Source of the DNA: Rikenellaceae bacterium
GTDB taxonomy: Bacteria; Bacteroidota; Bacteroidia; Bacteroidales; Rikenellaceae
NCBI GenBank assembly: GCA_017936385.1
Contig: JAGBFQ010000033.1
Span: forward strand, 1-64,000
Direction of reading: 5' to 3'
DNA length: 64,000 bases
Position numbers and translations under genes: made by a program. Below are positions 26,682 through 36,500 of the stretch, in pieces. Numbering within the stretch: the first letter of the stretch is position 1; every line of letters begins with the position of its first letter. The notes beneath the pieces are model-generated. The model was given only the letters and a program-made list of their open reading frames with translations, was not told the DNA's origin and made no database searches.

Positions 26682-28037
26682 ATGAAACGTACAATTCTTA
26701 TGGCAGCGGCTCTGCTTATGATGGCCGCACCCATGGCAAACGCACAGATTGATACCAGTCTCGGTTTTGCCGACATCCAAGATGTTAATGTCGAGAAAGC
26801 ACGCGCAGGTTTGAAAAAACAAGATGCTGCCGTAGCTGACGCTAAAAAGGCAGCTAAGGCTGCAACCTGGGTTAAACGTGGCCAGGCTTACTACAACGCT
26901 GCAAACGACCCCACCGCAGGTGTGTTCGCAGGTCTGAATGAGACCGTTCTGCTGAACACCGTAGGCTCGAAAGTTGCTGAGGCCGGCGAGGACGTAGTTG
27001 TTAACGGCGCAAAACTGCGCAAGTACACTTGCGAGAACTTTGACGCTTACTGCCAAGGCGGTCAAATCGTGTTTGTAGTGGCTACCACCGTGATTGACCC
27101 CAACGCTCTGGAGATTGCTTACGAGTCGTATGACAAAGCATACACTCTCAGCCCCAAAGTTGAGAAGAAGGTGAACGAGGGTATGACCAACATCATGAAC
27201 AAGCACATCTTTAATGCTCAAGGTTACTACGGTATCGGCAAACTGACCGAGGCTGCAAGCGAGTTCTACAAAGCTTACCGCGCATCGTGTCACGCTGCTG
27301 TTAACCACCCCGACACCGTTGACGTTTACAATGCAGCCGTTATGGCAACCGTTGGTGGCGACTTCCAAAACGGTCTGACCTACGTTGACGAGGCTATCAA
27401 ACTCAACTACATGGAAGGTGGCGAGACCTACTATTATAAATCGGTATGTCTTTACAACCTCGACCGCAAAGAGGAGGCTAAAGAGGTGTTGAAAGAGGGT
27501 ATCACCATGTATCCTACCAACAACAACATCATCGAGACCCTGCTGCAATACTACAACGAGGATGAGAACAGCAACCCCCGTGACATCATCCCCATGGTTC
27601 GTCGTGCTATTGCTAAAGACCCCTCGAACGCCAACCTGCACCTGGGTATGGGCCGCATCCACGCCAAATTGGGCGAGTTGGACAACGCCGTTGCTTCGAT
27701 GCAAACCGCAGTACAGCTGAACCCCGCTGACTTCTATGCAAACTTCTACCTTGGAGATACCTATCTGGAGCAAGCTACCATCCTCGAGGCTGAGCTGAAC
27801 CGTCTGCCTTTCCCCACCACCGCCGACGCTAAAGCCGCTTACGACCAAGCACTGAAAAACGTGAACGAGAAGTTCGCCGCTTCGGTTGTTCCCTTCGAGA
27901 CTGCTTATGGTTTGAATCCCAAGGAGATTGCAACCGTTGAGCGTCTGAAAAACGTAACCTTCCGTCTGCGCGAAACTTCGCCCGAGATGAAGGCTAAATA
28001 CGAGAAATATAACGACCTTTACAACTCGATGCGTTAA
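26682..28037 (+). CDS. exported tetratricopeptide-repeat protein
   Basis: A 451-residue periplasmic or envelope protein with a cleavable signal peptide (MKRTILMAAALLMM..., site after ANA near residue 21). It has several TPR-like helical pairs, for example near residues 190-215 and 290-370 (NANLHLGMGRIHAKLGELDN, then NPADFYANFYLGD), and a Lys/Ala-rich coiled stretch near residues 45-60. No enzymatic motif. It lies 27 bp after gyrA on the same strand and may be partly co-transcribed; a hairpin follows. Role unknown; TPR proteins usually bind partner proteins. Confidence 0.78.
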   Translation: MKRTILMAAALLMMAAPMANAQIDTSLGFADIQDVNVEKARAGLKKQDAAVADAKKAAKAATWVKRGQAYYNAANDPTAGVFAGLNETVLLNTVGSKVAEAGEDVVVNGAKLRKYTCENFDAYCQGGQIVFVVATTVIDPNALEIAYESYDKAYTLSPKVEKKVNEGMTNIMNKHIFNAQGYYGIGKLTEAASEFYKAYRASCHAAVNHPDTVDVYNAAVMATVGGDFQNGLTYVDEAIKLNYMEGGETYYYKSVCLYNLDRKEEAKEVLKEGITMYPTNNNIIETLLQYYNEDENSNPRDIIPMVRRAIAKDPSNANLHLGMGRIHAKLGELDNAVASMQTAVQLNPADFYANFYLGDTYLEQATILEAELNRLPFPTTADAKAAYDQALKNVNEKFAASVVPFETAYGLNPKEIATVERLKNVTFRLRETSPEMKAKYEKYNDLYNSMR

Positions 28038-28062
28038 TAATTTGTCGACACATCGCGTTAAT

Positions 28063-28098
28063 ATAGCGCACAACCTACGAGCGTGGGTTGTGCGCTAT
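28063..28098 (+). terminator. hairpin terminator after the TPR gene
   Basis: A 16-bp stem with one mismatch (28063-28078 with 28083-28098) and a short loop. No strong T-run follows, so termination may be partial. Confidence 0.55.
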
Positions 28099-28194
28099 GC
28101 GTTATATTATATATATTAATAGGTGCCGAAATAGGTGTGCACGTAGTGACTATCGGACAAAATGAATATTTTTTCATTAAAAGTTTTGGAATAT

Positions 28195-28225
28195 TTGTGA
28201 AATCCAAACAAAAAGAGTACATTTG
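28195..28225 (+). promoter_or_regulatory. promoter of the oxidoreductase-DUF1080 operon
   Basis: TTG (28195-28197), 20-nt spacer, TACATTTG (28218-28225). The leader is about 70 nt and AT-rich. Confidence 0.75.
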
Positions 28226-28299
28226 TACGAATTATATTCAGTATATTGTATAGAAACCAAAAATATAAAACTTTTACTAACTAATAATATTAACACACT

Positions 28300-29580
28300 A
28301 TGGGAATTAACAGAAGAGATTTCTTGAAATCCTTGGGTGGCGCAGCATTGCTCACCATCGTTCCGCGTAACGTTCTCGGCGGTCCTGATTTCATCGCTCC
28401 CAGCGACCAACTGACCAAAGGTATTATCGGTACCGGTGGTATCGGACGTAGCAGCTACCACTTCACCAGCAACGACGTTTGCCGTCTGGTGGCTCTCTGC
28501 GACGTCGACAACAATCACCTTACCCAAGCACAAAACATGGCTAAACAACGCTTTGGCCAAGAGTGTGCAACTTATCACTACTATCGTGACCTGATTAACG
28601 ACCCCAACGTCGACATCGTTCACATCGCAACTCCTCCCCACTGGCACGGTATTATGGCTGCTGAGGCTGCCGAGGCCGGTAAGGATATCTGGTGCGAGAA
28701 ACCCTTCACCCGTACCATCGGCGAGGGTAAACGTGTCGTTGAGGCTGTTAAACGCAACGGCCGTATCCTCCGTCTGAACACTTGGTTCCGTTTCAAAGAC
28801 ACCTTCTACGGTTTGGGTACCGACGTTAAACCTCTTAAGAAATTGGTTGACAGCGGTCTGCTTGGCTGGCCTCTGAAAGTGACCATCTCGGCTCACACCG
28901 GTTTTAACTGGAAATTCTTCTGGGTAGGTAAAGAGAATCTCCAACCCGAGACCGTTCCTGCAAACCTCGACTACGATATGTGGTTGGGCCCGGCTCCCTA
29001 CAAACCCTACAACTCGCACCGTGTCCACTCGACCTTCCGTGGCTATTGGGACTACGATGGTGGTGGTCTGGGCGATATGGGTCAACACTACATCGACCCC
29101 GTACAATACTTCCTGGGTAAAGACAACGAGTCGCCCATCAAGGTTGAGGTTGACGCTCCCGAGCAACACCCCGATGCAATCGGTACTTGGCGCAAAATCG
29201 TTTACACTTATGCTGACGGTTGCCAAATCATCCTCCAAGGTGAGGACCACGGCGACAAGAACGCTCCCTACATTGAGGGTCCTCTGGGCAAAGTGTATGC
29301 AGGTTTCCAATGCACCATCCCCGACGTGATGAACAAAATCGCCGAGATGCCCGACCCCGAGCCTCAAAACACCGACTTCTTGAAGTGCGTACGCAACCGC
29401 GAGAAATTCGCTCTGGACGAGGAAATCGGACATCGCAGCTGTACCGTTGTGAATATGGCACTGTGCGCTCTGCGTCTGAACCGCACTCTGCATTTCGACA
29501 ACGAGAAACAAATGTTTATCAATGACGATGCTGCAAACCGTCTGATTGACCAACCGATGCGCGGTCCCTGGAAATTGTAG
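28300..29580 (+). CDS. Tat-exported Gfo/Idh/MocA oxidoreductase
   Basis: A 426-residue NAD(P)-dependent sugar oxidoreductase of the Gfo/Idh/MocA family. The N-terminus MGINRRDFLKSLGG is a twin-arginine signal, so the folded, cofactor-loaded enzyme would reach the periplasm. The Rossmann motif GTGGIGRSS is near residues 45-53 and the family motif CEKPFTRT near residue 131. The HWHGIM and GLGDMGQHYIDP segments are typical of bacterial periplasmic members. It is followed after 30 bp by a DUF1080 protein. Such pairs take part in oxidation of glycosides to 3-keto-glycosides and their cleavage; that this pair does so is inference. Confidence 0.85.
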   Translation: MGINRRDFLKSLGGAALLTIVPRNVLGGPDFIAPSDQLTKGIIGTGGIGRSSYHFTSNDVCRLVALCDVDNNHLTQAQNMAKQRFGQECATYHYYRDLINDPNVDIVHIATPPHWHGIMAAEAAEAGKDIWCEKPFTRTIGEGKRVVEAVKRNGRILRLNTWFRFKDTFYGLGTDVKPLKKLVDSGLLGWPLKVTISAHTGFNWKFFWVGKENLQPETVPANLDYDMWLGPAPYKPYNSHRVHSTFRGYWDYDGGGLGDMGQHYIDPVQYFLGKDNESPIKVEVDAPEQHPDAIGTWRKIVYTYADGCQIILQGEDHGDKNAPYIEGPLGKVYAGFQCTIPDVMNKIAEMPDPEPQNTDFLKCVRNREKFALDEEIGHRSCTVVNMALCALRLNRTLHFDNEKQMFINDDAANRLIDQPMRGPWKL

Positions 29581-29610
29581 TTATCAAGTTTTAATGCGAA
29601 CAAAAAGAGT

Positions 29611-32600
29611 ATGAACATGAAAAAGATATTTTTAGCGTTGGCAGTTGCTGCCATGGTGCCTTTCTCGACCTTCGCTCAAGACGGTCGCGGTCGTAGCGTG
29701 AGCACCATCATCGCCGACAACCTGCAAACCCTCCCCGCCGACAACGTTAAAGCCTACAACAAGGCTATGGACGAAATCGCTAAAACCGGCGCAGAAGGTG
29801 TAGAAATGTTGGTAACCAACCTTAATACCATCGGCAAAGAGCGTGCCGCTCTGGAGTATGCCATCAATGGCGTCGCTTCGTATGTGTCGGCTGCTGACAA
29901 AGCAGACCTCAAAAAAGGTGTTAAAGAGGGTCTGAAAGCCGGTATGGCTAAATTGGAGAACAAAGCTTACCAAGAGTTCGTTCTCTCGCAAATCGAGCTT
30001 CTGACCGAGGCCGAGGACGTTGATTGGATTGTAGAGCTGTTCAAAGACGAGTATTTGAGCGGTCGTGCAATGCGCGTTCTGATTTCGACCACCGGCAGCG
30101 AGGCCAAAATTCTCGAGATGGTTAACGCCGCTGAGAAACCTTGCGCTGGCTTGGCTTATGCTGTAGCCGAGAAAGAAATCGCTGAGGCTGAGCCCAAAAT
30201 GATTGAGTGGGCAACCACCGGCAACGAGTGTGTTAAGAGAATGGCTTACTACGCACTGAGCGAGGTCGGTACCAAAGCATCGGTTAAAGTTCTGGGTGCT
30301 GCTGCCAAAGCCGACAAATACACCTGGACTCTGACTCGTGGTGACAAAAAATGGAACACCAACGACGGTACCAACCAAAAAGAGGAGCAATTTGCTGCAA
30401 CCACCACCGCAACTTACGCTTACGTTTGCTTGCTGAACAACCTGGTTGAGGATGGCGACGCTGCTACCGCTCTGAAAGCTGCCAAAGGCCTGCTCAAAGC
30501 AAAGAACAACAACGTACAATGCGCTGCTTTGGACGTTATCATGGCTGTTGAGGGCAAATCGGGCATGGCTTACGTTACCAACGCTCTGAAGAAAGGTTGC
30601 CGTCCTTACCGTGTGTCGGCTCTGCGCGAGGCTGGCGAAATCGTTGACGCTGAGGTTTATGCCGCTATCGTTAAGGTTCTTCCTAAACTTTCGGCTGAGG
30701 CTCAAGTTGACGTAATGAACTGGCTGGGTACCATGCACGCTACCGAGCAAGTAGCTACCGTTGTTAACTACATCGCTTCGGAAGATGCTGCTGTTGCAGA
30801 GGCTGCTATCAAGGCTGCAAGCAAAATCGGTGGCGACGCTGCTCTGCAAGCTATCATCGCTGAGTTGGGTGGCAAAAACGAGAAAGTTGCTTACGCTGCT
30901 CTGCTGTCGTTCAACGGCAACATCGGTGAGGGTCTGGTAGCTGCTCTGGATAACAAAGACATCCAAGTTAACGCTCTCAAACTCATCGGTACTCGTCGCG
31001 TGAAAGCCGCTTCGGAGAAGGTATTCGGTCTGCTGGAGTCGGACAACGCTGCTGTAAGCCAAGCTGCTAAAGAGGCTCTGGCCGGTGTGGTTTCGATGAA
31101 AGACTTTGGCGCTCTGTGTGCAAAACTCGAGGCTGCTGACAAAGCTGAGGTTGCTCTGTGGCAAAAAGCTCTGCGTTCGGCTCTCAACACCGAGGCTGCT
31201 GATGTACAATCGAAAGCCGTTGTTAGCAAAATGAACGCCAGCAAAACTCCCGAGCGTTACTACTCGGTTCTGGCTCAAGCATCGAACGACGAGGCTATCA
31301 ACGCTCTGATGAAAGCTTACGAAGGTGCAAACAAAGAGGCTGCTCTGGCCGCTCTGTTGACCATCAAGAACGATAAGATGATTGGTAACCTGGTAGGTAT
31401 CGCTGCTAAGAACGAGAACAACAAAGACGTTCTGGCTCGCTACACTTCGCTGGTAGGTGCCTCGAAACAACTCACCAACACTCAAAAATACCTGTTGTTG
31501 GCTGACGGTCTGGCTCTGGCTAAAGACGACGCTTCGAAAAACACCATCATCAACGCTCTGTCGAAAACCGCTGAGCTGCCCGCTCTCTATCTGGCTGCTC
31601 AATACCTCGACGCTGAGGGTACTCAAAAAGCTGCTGCCGCTGCTGTTAAATTCATCGCAGGTAAGAACAAAGCCGAGGGTGGTGAGCTGATTACCGCTGC
31701 TCTGAACAAGGCTCTGGCTCTGTACGATGTATGGAAAGCTTCGAACGCAGACGCAGGTTACGCAGTTGACGAGATTAAGAAACACATCAACGAGATGCCT
31801 AAAGGCGCTCCCGAGTACAAAGCATTTGAGTGGGGTAGCGTAGTACCTTATTCGATTGAGGTTGTTACCACTCCCAAAATGAAACGTGCTGCTAAGAACA
31901 AAGCTCTGAAAGCTGCTGCTGAGGCTGCTAAGGGTTGGGTAATCGACGGTGGTAAAGCTACCTTCGCAGGTACTGTTGCCAGCGCTGTTGCTACCGAGAA
32001 GGCTTACGCTAACTATGTTCTCTACACTGAGTACAAAGTTGAGGGTGAGGCAAGTCTGGGTGTTCGTGGTCTTCCTTCGACCGTTGCTCTGAAAGCATCG
32101 GAGGGTTGGAATGCACTCCAAGTGAGCGTTGTGGACGAGCGTATGACTGTTGTACTGAACGGCAAAGAGGTTGTATCGAACGTTATTATCGAGAACACCC
32201 TGGAGGCTGGTAAACCCGCTCCCGGTGAGGGCGTATTCATTCTGGAGTCGGATGGCAAGGCTGTTGCTCTGCGTAACTCGTACATCAAAGCTCTGCCCGC
32301 AACTCCTAAGTTCGAGCTGCCCGCAGACGAGAAGAAAGCCGGTTTCAAGGTTCTGTTCGACGGTACTTCGCTCAACGAGTTCACCGGTAACAAAACCAAC
32401 TATGTAACCAAAGACGGTACCATCTTCGTAACCGCTCAATACGGTGGTTCGGGTAACCTGTACACCAAAGAGGAGTACGGTAACTTCATCCTCCGCTTCG
32501 AGTTTGCGTTCGTTAACCCCGGTGTTAACAACGGTATCGGTATCCGTACCCCCATGGGTGTTGACGCTGCATACGACGGTATGGAAATCCAAGTTTTGGA

Positions 32601-32958
32601 CCACCACTCGCCCATCTATGCTGGTTGGTTGAAACCCCAACAACACCATGGTGCTGTTTACGGTATCATCAAACCCGAGATTATCACCTTCCCCGAGTTG
32701 GGTACTTGGAACACCGAGGAGATTTATGCTAACGGTGACCACATCCGTGTAACTGTTAACGGCCAAGTAATCCTTGATGGTAACATCCGCGAGGCTTGCC
32801 AAGGTCACAATGTGGCTCCCGACGGTTCGAACAAGAACCCCTACACTCTGGACCACAGAAATCACCCCGGTCTGTTCAACGAGAAAGGCCACATTGGTCT
32901 GCTCGGTCACGGCCCCGGTATCAAATTCCGCAACATCCGTATCAAAGAGCTGAAATAG
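29611..32958 (+). CDS. HEAT-repeat / DUF1080 (3-keto-glycoside hydrolase-type) protein
   Basis: A 1115-residue exported protein (signal peptide, site after TFA near residue 22; an alternative start lies two codons on, at 29617). Residues about 30-720 are alanine-rich helical HEAT-like repeats. Residues about 770-895 look like a degenerate jelly-roll domain (YANYVLYTEYKVEGEASLG, then NALQVSVVDERMTVVLNGK). The C-terminal domain (about 905-1115) is a full DUF1080, with GFKVLFDGTSLNEF, NNGIGIRTP, MEIQVLDHH and HIGLLGHGPGIKFRNIRIKE. DUF1080 proteins act on 3-keto-glycosides. It is the second gene of the oxidoreductase operon and is followed by a strong terminator. The HEAT part may bind partner proteins. 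Confidence 0.82.
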   Translation: MNMKKIFLALAVAAMVPFSTFAQDGRGRSVSTIIADNLQTLPADNVKAYNKAMDEIAKTGAEGVEMLVTNLNTIGKERAALEYAINGVASYVSAADKADLKKGVKEGLKAGMAKLENKAYQEFVLSQIELLTEAEDVDWIVELFKDEYLSGRAMRVLISTTGSEAKILEMVNAAEKPCAGLAYAVAEKEIAEAEPKMIEWATTGNECVKRMAYYALSEVGTKASVKVLGAAAKADKYTWTLTRGDKKWNTNDGTNQKEEQFAATTTATYAYVCLLNNLVEDGDAATALKAAKGLLKAKNNNVQCAALDVIMAVEGKSGMAYVTNALKKGCRPYRVSALREAGEIVDAEVYAAIVKVLPKLSAEAQVDVMNWLGTMHATEQVATVVNYIASEDAAVAEAAIKAASKIGGDAALQAIIAELGGKNEKVAYAALLSFNGNIGEGLVAALDNKDIQVNALKLIGTRRVKAASEKVFGLLESDNAAVSQAAKEALAGVVSMKDFGALCAKLEAADKAEVALWQKALRSALNTEAADVQSKAVVSKMNASKTPERYYSVLAQASNDEAINALMKAYEGANKEAALAALLTIKNDKMIGNLVGIAAKNENNKDVLARYTSLVGASKQLTNTQKYLLLADGLALAKDDASKNTIINALSKTAELPALYLAAQYLDAEGTQKAAAAAVKFIAGKNKAEGGELITAALNKALALYDVWKASNADAGYAVDEIKKHINEMPKGAPEYKAFEWGSVVPYSIEVVTTPKMKRAAKNKALKAAAEAAKGWVIDGGKATFAGTVASAVATEKAYANYVLYTEYKVEGEASLGVRGLPSTVALKASEGWNALQVSVVDERMTVVLNGKEVVSNVIIENTLEAGKPAPGEGVFILESDGKAVALRNSYIKALPATPKFELPADEKKAGFKVLFDGTSLNEFTGNKTNYVTKDGTIFVTAQYGGSGNLYTKEEYGNFILRFEFAFVNPGVNNGIGIRTPMGVDAAYDGMEIQVLDHHSPIYAGWLKPQQHHGAVYGIIKPEIITFPELGTWNTEEIYANGDHIRVTVNGQVILDGNIREACQGHNVAPDGSNKNPYTLDHRNHPGLFNEKGHIGLLGHGPGIKFRNIRIKELK

Positions 32959-32980
32959 TTCCGGTTCGGATATAAAGAGA

Positions 32981-33017
32981 GTAAGGCTCCCCATAGCGGG
33001 GGGCCTTGCTTTTTTTT
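32981..33017 (+). terminator. intrinsic terminator of the DUF1080 operon
   Basis: Stem AAGGC-CCCC with GGGG-GCCTT around ATAGC, then eight T (33010-33017). Confidence 0.88.
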
Positions 33018-33456
33018 GTGAGAGAGTGTGTGGGGAGAAGGAGGAATGTGAGATGAGGGAGTGAGATGAGGGAGGTGAGGGAGTGAAGGATAAGGCGTTT
33101 TTAAGACTAACGTTGTTGCGCGGGATTCCTAAGGAATATATAATAGGGTGTGCTGAAAAATGGTTTAACTCTGTTTTTAGAAGATGCTGGCCGCTGTGAA
33201 ATCACTCCGCGCAGCAAGGTGTCGAGGAGTAGTTACTCCCATTGATATGATGCTTTGACTTGTTTTGTTGCCTAATACGATGGAGGAAGTCCTATTGATT
33301 CTATATGGCTGCGGATTTGTTGCACGAATATGCTGGAAATGCAAACGCGCAACAACAGCAAGCGATTGAGGACTTGTAGGGTTACAAACGTAGAGGGTGT
33401 AACCAGGCCGCGCATCGGTCGGGTCTAATCATCGTCTAATGTGCATGATTGCAAAA
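33018..33456. other. gene-free region with short repeats
   Basis: About 440 bp without a convincing gene, flanked by terminators of two converging transcripts. It contains a 13-bp perfect tandem repeat (33049-33061 and 33062-33074) within a purine-rich stretch. It also contains an 11-bp perfect inverted repeat, GTTGTTGCGCG (33112-33122) and CGCGCAACAAC (33346-33356). The only small ORF of note is 33305-33379 (24 codons), without support. It may be a decayed gene or an untyped RNA. Confidence 0.5.
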
Positions 33457-33496
33457 CATTAAGGGCTGCCCCAATGGTTTGGGGCAGCCCTTAATG
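33457..33496 (-). terminator. intrinsic terminator of the BACON-FISUMP-SGNH gene
   Basis: Seventeen-bp perfect stem (33457-33473 with 33480-33496), 6-nt loop, followed on the minus strand by TTTTG. Confidence 0.92.
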
Positions 33497-33516
33497 CGTT
33501 TTGTTGGCGGGATGGC

Positions 33517-36500
33517 TTAGTTAACTTCGCCGGTCGAACCACCAAATTCGGTGTCCTCACCGCTGCCGGTCAGACGGTCAATGATGGGTTTGACAATCGA
33601 CTCCATAACGGCGTAACCTGCGCCATTGGGGTGAACGCGGTCGCTCGAGGTCCATGAATACTCCAATGCAAGACCGTTCTTGTCATCTTTGAGTGCTGAG
33701 TGGTAGTCGCAGTAGGTGTAACCACGCTCCTCACACAAAGCCTTGATGCGGGCATTGAGTTGAACTACGCGCTCGCCGATATCGGAGTGAGCATCATTCC
33801 AAGCATCATCGTTCCACCAGATGGTGTTGGCAGGAGGAGTCGAGCCCAAAACAACTTTGCTACCCGACAGCTCGGCCATGCGGGCAATCATACGAATATT
33901 ATTATAGGTATCCTCCAAAGGAACCCAACAGCCGGGGTTCTCGGCCAGGTCGTTGATACCTCCGCAGATTACGGTAACTTGAGGCTCCTGAACACGTACC
34001 CAGTTGTAGCGTATAGCGAAGTTCGAAGTCACGGTACCACTCACACCTTGGTGGATGTAGTTGTTGGACTTGAAGAAGTCAGGATTAGATGTACGACCCT
34101 CCCAAACCTCGGTAATCGAGTCACCCAGGAATGCGGCTTTGGGACCTGGGGGAGCGGCAACAGTGGCAGGAGTAACCTTCTGCTCTTTGACGCAACGCAC
34201 GGGAACGGCTGCACCCACGTATGAGTTCGAGGTGGTTATCGAGGCAGCTCCGTTTGCACTCTCGTTGTTTATAACATTTTTGGAGTCGCAGCTGCGGTTG
34301 CCACGGAAGGGGTTGCTTTGAGCCGAAACGGTCGAAGTAGCCAGATAGAGAGTTTTGGCTTTCGAAGGCATCGGAAGTTCGCACAAGCTTGAGTAGATAG
34401 AGGCACGTTGGCCACCGAACGGAATGTAAACATCCCACTCGGGCGAGTAAACACCGTAGCCATTGTCGGTAACGGTCGATTTCGAAAGAGCCAAGCCTAC
34501 CGATGTGGCGTCGGGAACCATCCATCCTGCAGGACACGGGTCATAGACGGTTTTCACACCGTCGATGCAGTTCATGTTACCCCACAGGGCACGCCACTCG
34601 ATTTGTTTGGTGTCGGTCATGGGGTTGCTCAGCATCCACAAATACGGGTCTTCGTTACCTGAGGTGTTGCCGTTGCTTGCCCACAGATAGGGGTTTTTGA
34701 CGGTTTGGGCAATGGCTTGTTCCATGGTGAACTCTGCGCCCAGCACTTTGCCCAAAGCTACGCTGTTCTTCGCGGTGTTCGATGTGTAGAGCACATTGTC
34801 GGTACCCCACGGATATTTCGACAGGTCGTTTTTCAGGTTTTCGAGCGGAGTGTAGGTGGGCAGACCCCATTTCATGCTGCCATGCAGGGCGTTGTCGGCT
34901 TTGCCATACTCCGATGCGGTGGGCAGCGGGTCTTTGCGTCCCCATTGGTAGTAGTTACCTATGGCCCATGCAGCTTTTGCAGGGTCGGTTTCGTTTTTGG
35001 CTTCAATGCCAATTGTCGCACCGAGGTTGCGGTCCATCATCACCACGTCACCCACGGTTTTGGCGGTAGCGTCGGGATTGAAGCCCTCGCAAGCCCAGAT
35101 GTTCCAGCTCCACAGAATCTCGTCCGAAGCGTCGGTTACGGCCAACATGACGTTACCGTTGACAAACTCATCGGGAGTCGAGAAGTAGACATAGCCGTCT
35201 GTGCCGAGGGTTACCGACTCAACCTCCACGGGCGAAGCCTTAACCCATACGTCCGAAGCTTTCGATGCGTTGTACCACACCAGGATGGCTTTGGCGGGAG
35301 TGATGTTCAGGTAGCTGTTGTCGTAGCCCCAGTTAATCGAAACGTCTTTGGCATCGTTCGACTTCCAACTAAGGTTCAGAGGTTGGCCGTTACCACGCAC
35401 GCTACCGTTGAATTTGTAGTAGGTTGCGGCTTTGTCAACGATATAGGTATTGGCAGTTCCGGCGGCGCTCAAGTCGATGGCCACACGTTTTTGGCTTTGG
35501 GTTACAGCGATGGTAATCGTGATGGGGTCGACGGTGGGCTCCAAGGGGTCGCTGTCTATGGTCAGAGTGATGTTTGCCGAACGCTCGGCGCCCTCGTTGG
35601 TTGTGGTGGTGATAACCACTGCACCCTCTTGGTTAACCTCTGCTGTGAGCCAATCGGCCGACTCAGAGGTTTTTACATAACCGTTGGTTTTAACGGTTAC
35701 GGTTTGAGTGCTGGCGATGTCGGGGAACGAGAGTTGTTTTTGGGCCTCGTCGATATCGGCATAGATGCTTGCGCCGTTTTGTGTGAGGGTGATTACCGAC
35801 TCGGCATCGCCGCAGGTGAATTTCAGTTCGGCACTGCGGGCTACGAGACTTACGTTCTCATTAACACTGATTGCGATGGTTTTCTCTTGGCAGGCTTCGC
35901 CTTGTTTGGGGCTGATGACAATCCAATCGGCCTCACAAGCAACGCTCCACGTGGTGTTGGCGGTCAGCGACAAGGTTGTTTGTCCCTCGGTAGCATCCAT
36001 GGTGATGGCGCCATCGGTCAGAGTCTCGCCCTCAATGGTGAGGGTGCTGGTATTGGCCTCTTGCGAGATTTTGACACTCTTGGCAAACTCGGCCATCTCT
36101 TCCGCTATGGGAGTGATGGTTACGATTGTGCTACGCTCCTCTACGGAGGTGTTGGCCTCGACTTCTGCACGGACTTTGTTATCCTCGTTGTCGATATAGA
36201 TGGTCACCCAATCGGCCTCACACTTGGCCGTCCAACTAAGGTTGCTGGTTACGGTGAAAACCAGTTGCTCGCCTTCGGCCGAGGAGGTCAGCGAGTCGGG
36301 CGATACCAGCAGTTCTGCATCAAGACCAAGTTGTGTAACCGAGATTTTCTCGGAGATACCTTGGAGGTTTTGCAGTCGGATTTCGCACGAGCGGCTCTCT
36401 TTTGCTTCGTTTTTGAGTACTTCGACCTCCAGAATGTTCTCTTTGACGGTTGCTTTGCACCATCCGCCGGCCGAAGCCACAACCTCCGACGACGAGGTGA

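Noticed and set aside
24204-28073. A 1289-codon open frame on the minus strand across gyrA and the TPR gene
   Set aside because: It is antisense to two clear genes. Long antisense frames arise here because TTA, CTA and TCA codons are rare in the real genes. The translation has no domain and runs across a promoter-less region.
29632-32994. A 1120-codon minus-strand frame opposite the HEAT-DUF1080 gene
   Set aside because: Same codon-bias shadow; it also runs into the terminator at 32981-33017 and shows low-complexity Ser/Leu/Val sequence.
33305-33379. A 24-codon ORF in the gene-free region
   Set aside because: Too short to judge, no clear promoter or homology that I recognise.
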